Source: Sphingopyxis sp. FD7 (GTDB lineage: Bacteria > Pseudomonadota > Alphaproteobacteria > Sphingomonadales > Sphingomonadaceae). From it: a DNA stretch of 64,000 bases. Position numbers and translations under genes: made by a program. Under the pieces are notes generated by a model. The model ran no database searches. It saw only the letters and a program-made list of their open reading frames with translations, and was not told the origin of the DNA. Of this stretch, positions 63,008 through 64,000 are shown one piece after another. The stretch covers positions 558,001 through 622,000 of the forward strand of contig NZ_AP017898.1 in assembly GCF_003609835.1 (NCBI RefSeq), given 5' to 3'. Every line of letters begins with the position of its first letter. The stretch's first letter is position 1.

Positions 63008-64000
63008 TCAGCCAAGCTCGGCGAGGTCTAGCGCGTCGAGGAGCGCGGCCCGCGCCTTTCGCACATCGTCGAGCAGCGCCGCCGAAGCGAGGTCCGCAGG
63101 CGCGATCGCCTCCGGCCAATGCGCCGCAACCACCGCGGCGATCCGGTCGAGCTTCCCCTCGTCGGCGATGAAGCGCGGATCGACCGTGGCGGGATCGGCG
63201 ACGACGCGCAGCCGAAGGCACGCCGGGCCGCCGCCGTTCGCCATCGATTGCCGCACATCGACGGGCAGCAGGCGGCGGATCGGGCCATTGCCGACGATCA
63301 TCTCCTCCAGCCAGCTCCACACCGCGGGGGTTTCGCGCGCCTCGGTCGGCAGCACCAGCGCCATGCCGCCTTCGGGCAGGCTGACAAGCTGGGCGTTGAA
63401 CAGATAGGATTTGATGGCGTCGGGCAGGCTGACGGCGCTCGCGGGCACCTCGACGATTTCGACCGCGGGAAAGGCCGCGCGGATTTCGGCGTGCGCGGCC
63501 TCGCGATCCTCGAACGCGGTTTCGTGGGTGAACAGCACATGCTCATTCGCGACTGCCACCACGTCGTTGTGAAAGGCGCCGCCCTGGATCGCCGTGTCCG
63601 ACTGACGAATGAAGAGCGTGCGCGCCGGATCGAGCCGGTGGCGCCGCGCCACGGCCTTCGAGGCGTCGAGATGCTGGCGCGCGGGAAAGCGGCCGCCGCT
63701 TAACCCATAGACAAAGATTTCAACGCCCGCGCCGTCATGGCCGCTGCACAGCCGCATATGGTTCGCCGCGCCCTCGTCGCCGAAGGGGGCGGGTATCGGC
63801 GCATGCACGGCAAAGGAGGGGTGGGCAAAGGCCAGGCGAAGCTGCGCCAGCGTCCCCGGCCATTCGTGGCTGCGATGCGGCATGGTGACGAGGTTGGCGA
63901 CGGTGAGGTGGCATTTGCCGTCGGCGCAGTCGGGTGCGGGCGAGACGGTCGCCGCGTTCGCCGCCCACATCGACGAGGCCGACCAGGCCTGCGCGCGCAA
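63008..64000 (-). CDS. astB: Succinylarginine dihydrolase, C-terminal part (cut by window)
   Basis: At least 330 residues of AstB, the 5' end lying beyond the right edge (the full family is about 420-445). SSMWAANAATVSP, TVANLVTMPHRSHE, FIRQSDTAIQGGAFHNDVVAV and MANGGGPACLRLRV are AstB blocks, with the catalytic Cys in the GGGPACLRLR motif. It hydrolyses N2-succinylarginine in the arginine succinyltransferase pathway. Other ast genes would be expected upstream, off the window. Confidence 0.95.
   Translation of the reverse strand: MRAQAWSASSMWAANAATVSPAPDCADGKCHLTVANLVTMPHRSHEWPGTLAQLRLAFAHPSFAVHAPIPAPFGDEGAANHMRLCSGHDGAGVEIFVYGLSGGRFPARQHLDASKAVARRHRLDPARTLFIRQSDTAIQGGAFHNDVVAVANEHVLFTHETAFEDREAAHAEIRAAFPAVEIVEVPASAVSLPDAIKSYLFNAQLVSLPEGGMALVLPTEARETPAVWSWLEEMIVGNGPIRRLLPVDVRQSMANGGGPACLRLRVVADPATVDPRFIADEGKLDRIAAVVAAHWPEAIAPADLASAALLDDVRKARAALLDALDLAELG

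Overview
The window is GC-rich alphaproteobacterial DNA, most likely from a sphingomonad (Sphingopyxis/Novosphingobium-like). This rests on gene order and protein character: a rpsB-tsf-pyrH-frr-uppS-cdsA-dxr-rseP-bamA-skp-fabZ run, a eukaryote-type NADP isocitrate dehydrogenase, adjacent psd and pssA, a zinc-free L31, and many short palindromic repeats of the kind common in this family. It falls into two very different halves.

Positions 1-26291 are an integrated mobile region ending at the 3' end of tRNA-Thr(CGT). On the far left is the end of an F-type conjugation operon on the minus strand: a traU remnant, two TraN-like secreted cysteine-rich proteins, TrbC, an S26 TraF-type peptidase, TraF and a thioredoxin-fold protein. 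traU is cut by an IS3-family element (IS407-like). A MarR regulator follows, then a nested pair of IS3-family elements in which one copy has jumped into an older, decayed copy. Positions 11503-23529 hold a catabolic cargo: ferredoxin and P450 (minus strand), a GntR regulator with palindromic candidate operators, then a tightly packed plus-strand operon of NPD-type flavoprotein, Cys-less thiolase/aldolase, DUF35 partner, two acyl-CoA dehydrogenases, acyl-CoA ligase, Baeyer-Villiger monooxygenase and alpha/beta hydrolase. The gene set resembles the actinobacterial igr (cholesterol side-chain) operon combined with a ketone-to-ester-to-alcohol branch, so it probably degrades an alicyclic, terpenoid or steroid-like compound. 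The substrate is unknown. The cargo is closed on the right by an IS66 deletion derivative fused to an ISL3 fragment.

Positions 26292-64000 are ordinary chromosome. First come an Lrp-type regulator divergent from a leucine-dehydrogenase-like enzyme, a ferredoxin reductase (a possible electron donor for the island P450), a DUF4126 membrane protein, a NUDIX hydrolase, a clean IS5-family insertion with a TAA duplication, a nitrilase-family amidase, a large M16 protease and a CPA2 cation/proton antiporter. The last two converge on a 270-bp element with perfect 31-bp inverted ends. Then follow icd, psd-pssA, and the translation / isoprenoid / outer-membrane cluster from rpsB to fabZ. The window closes with rpmE, glpK, a DEAD-box helicase, an MHS-type transporter, two alpha/beta hydrolases (one PHA-depolymerase-like), a spermidine-synthase-like protein and the C-terminal part of astB, which runs off the right edge.

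Family assignments come from reading translated sequence and motifs by eye. No database search was possible.
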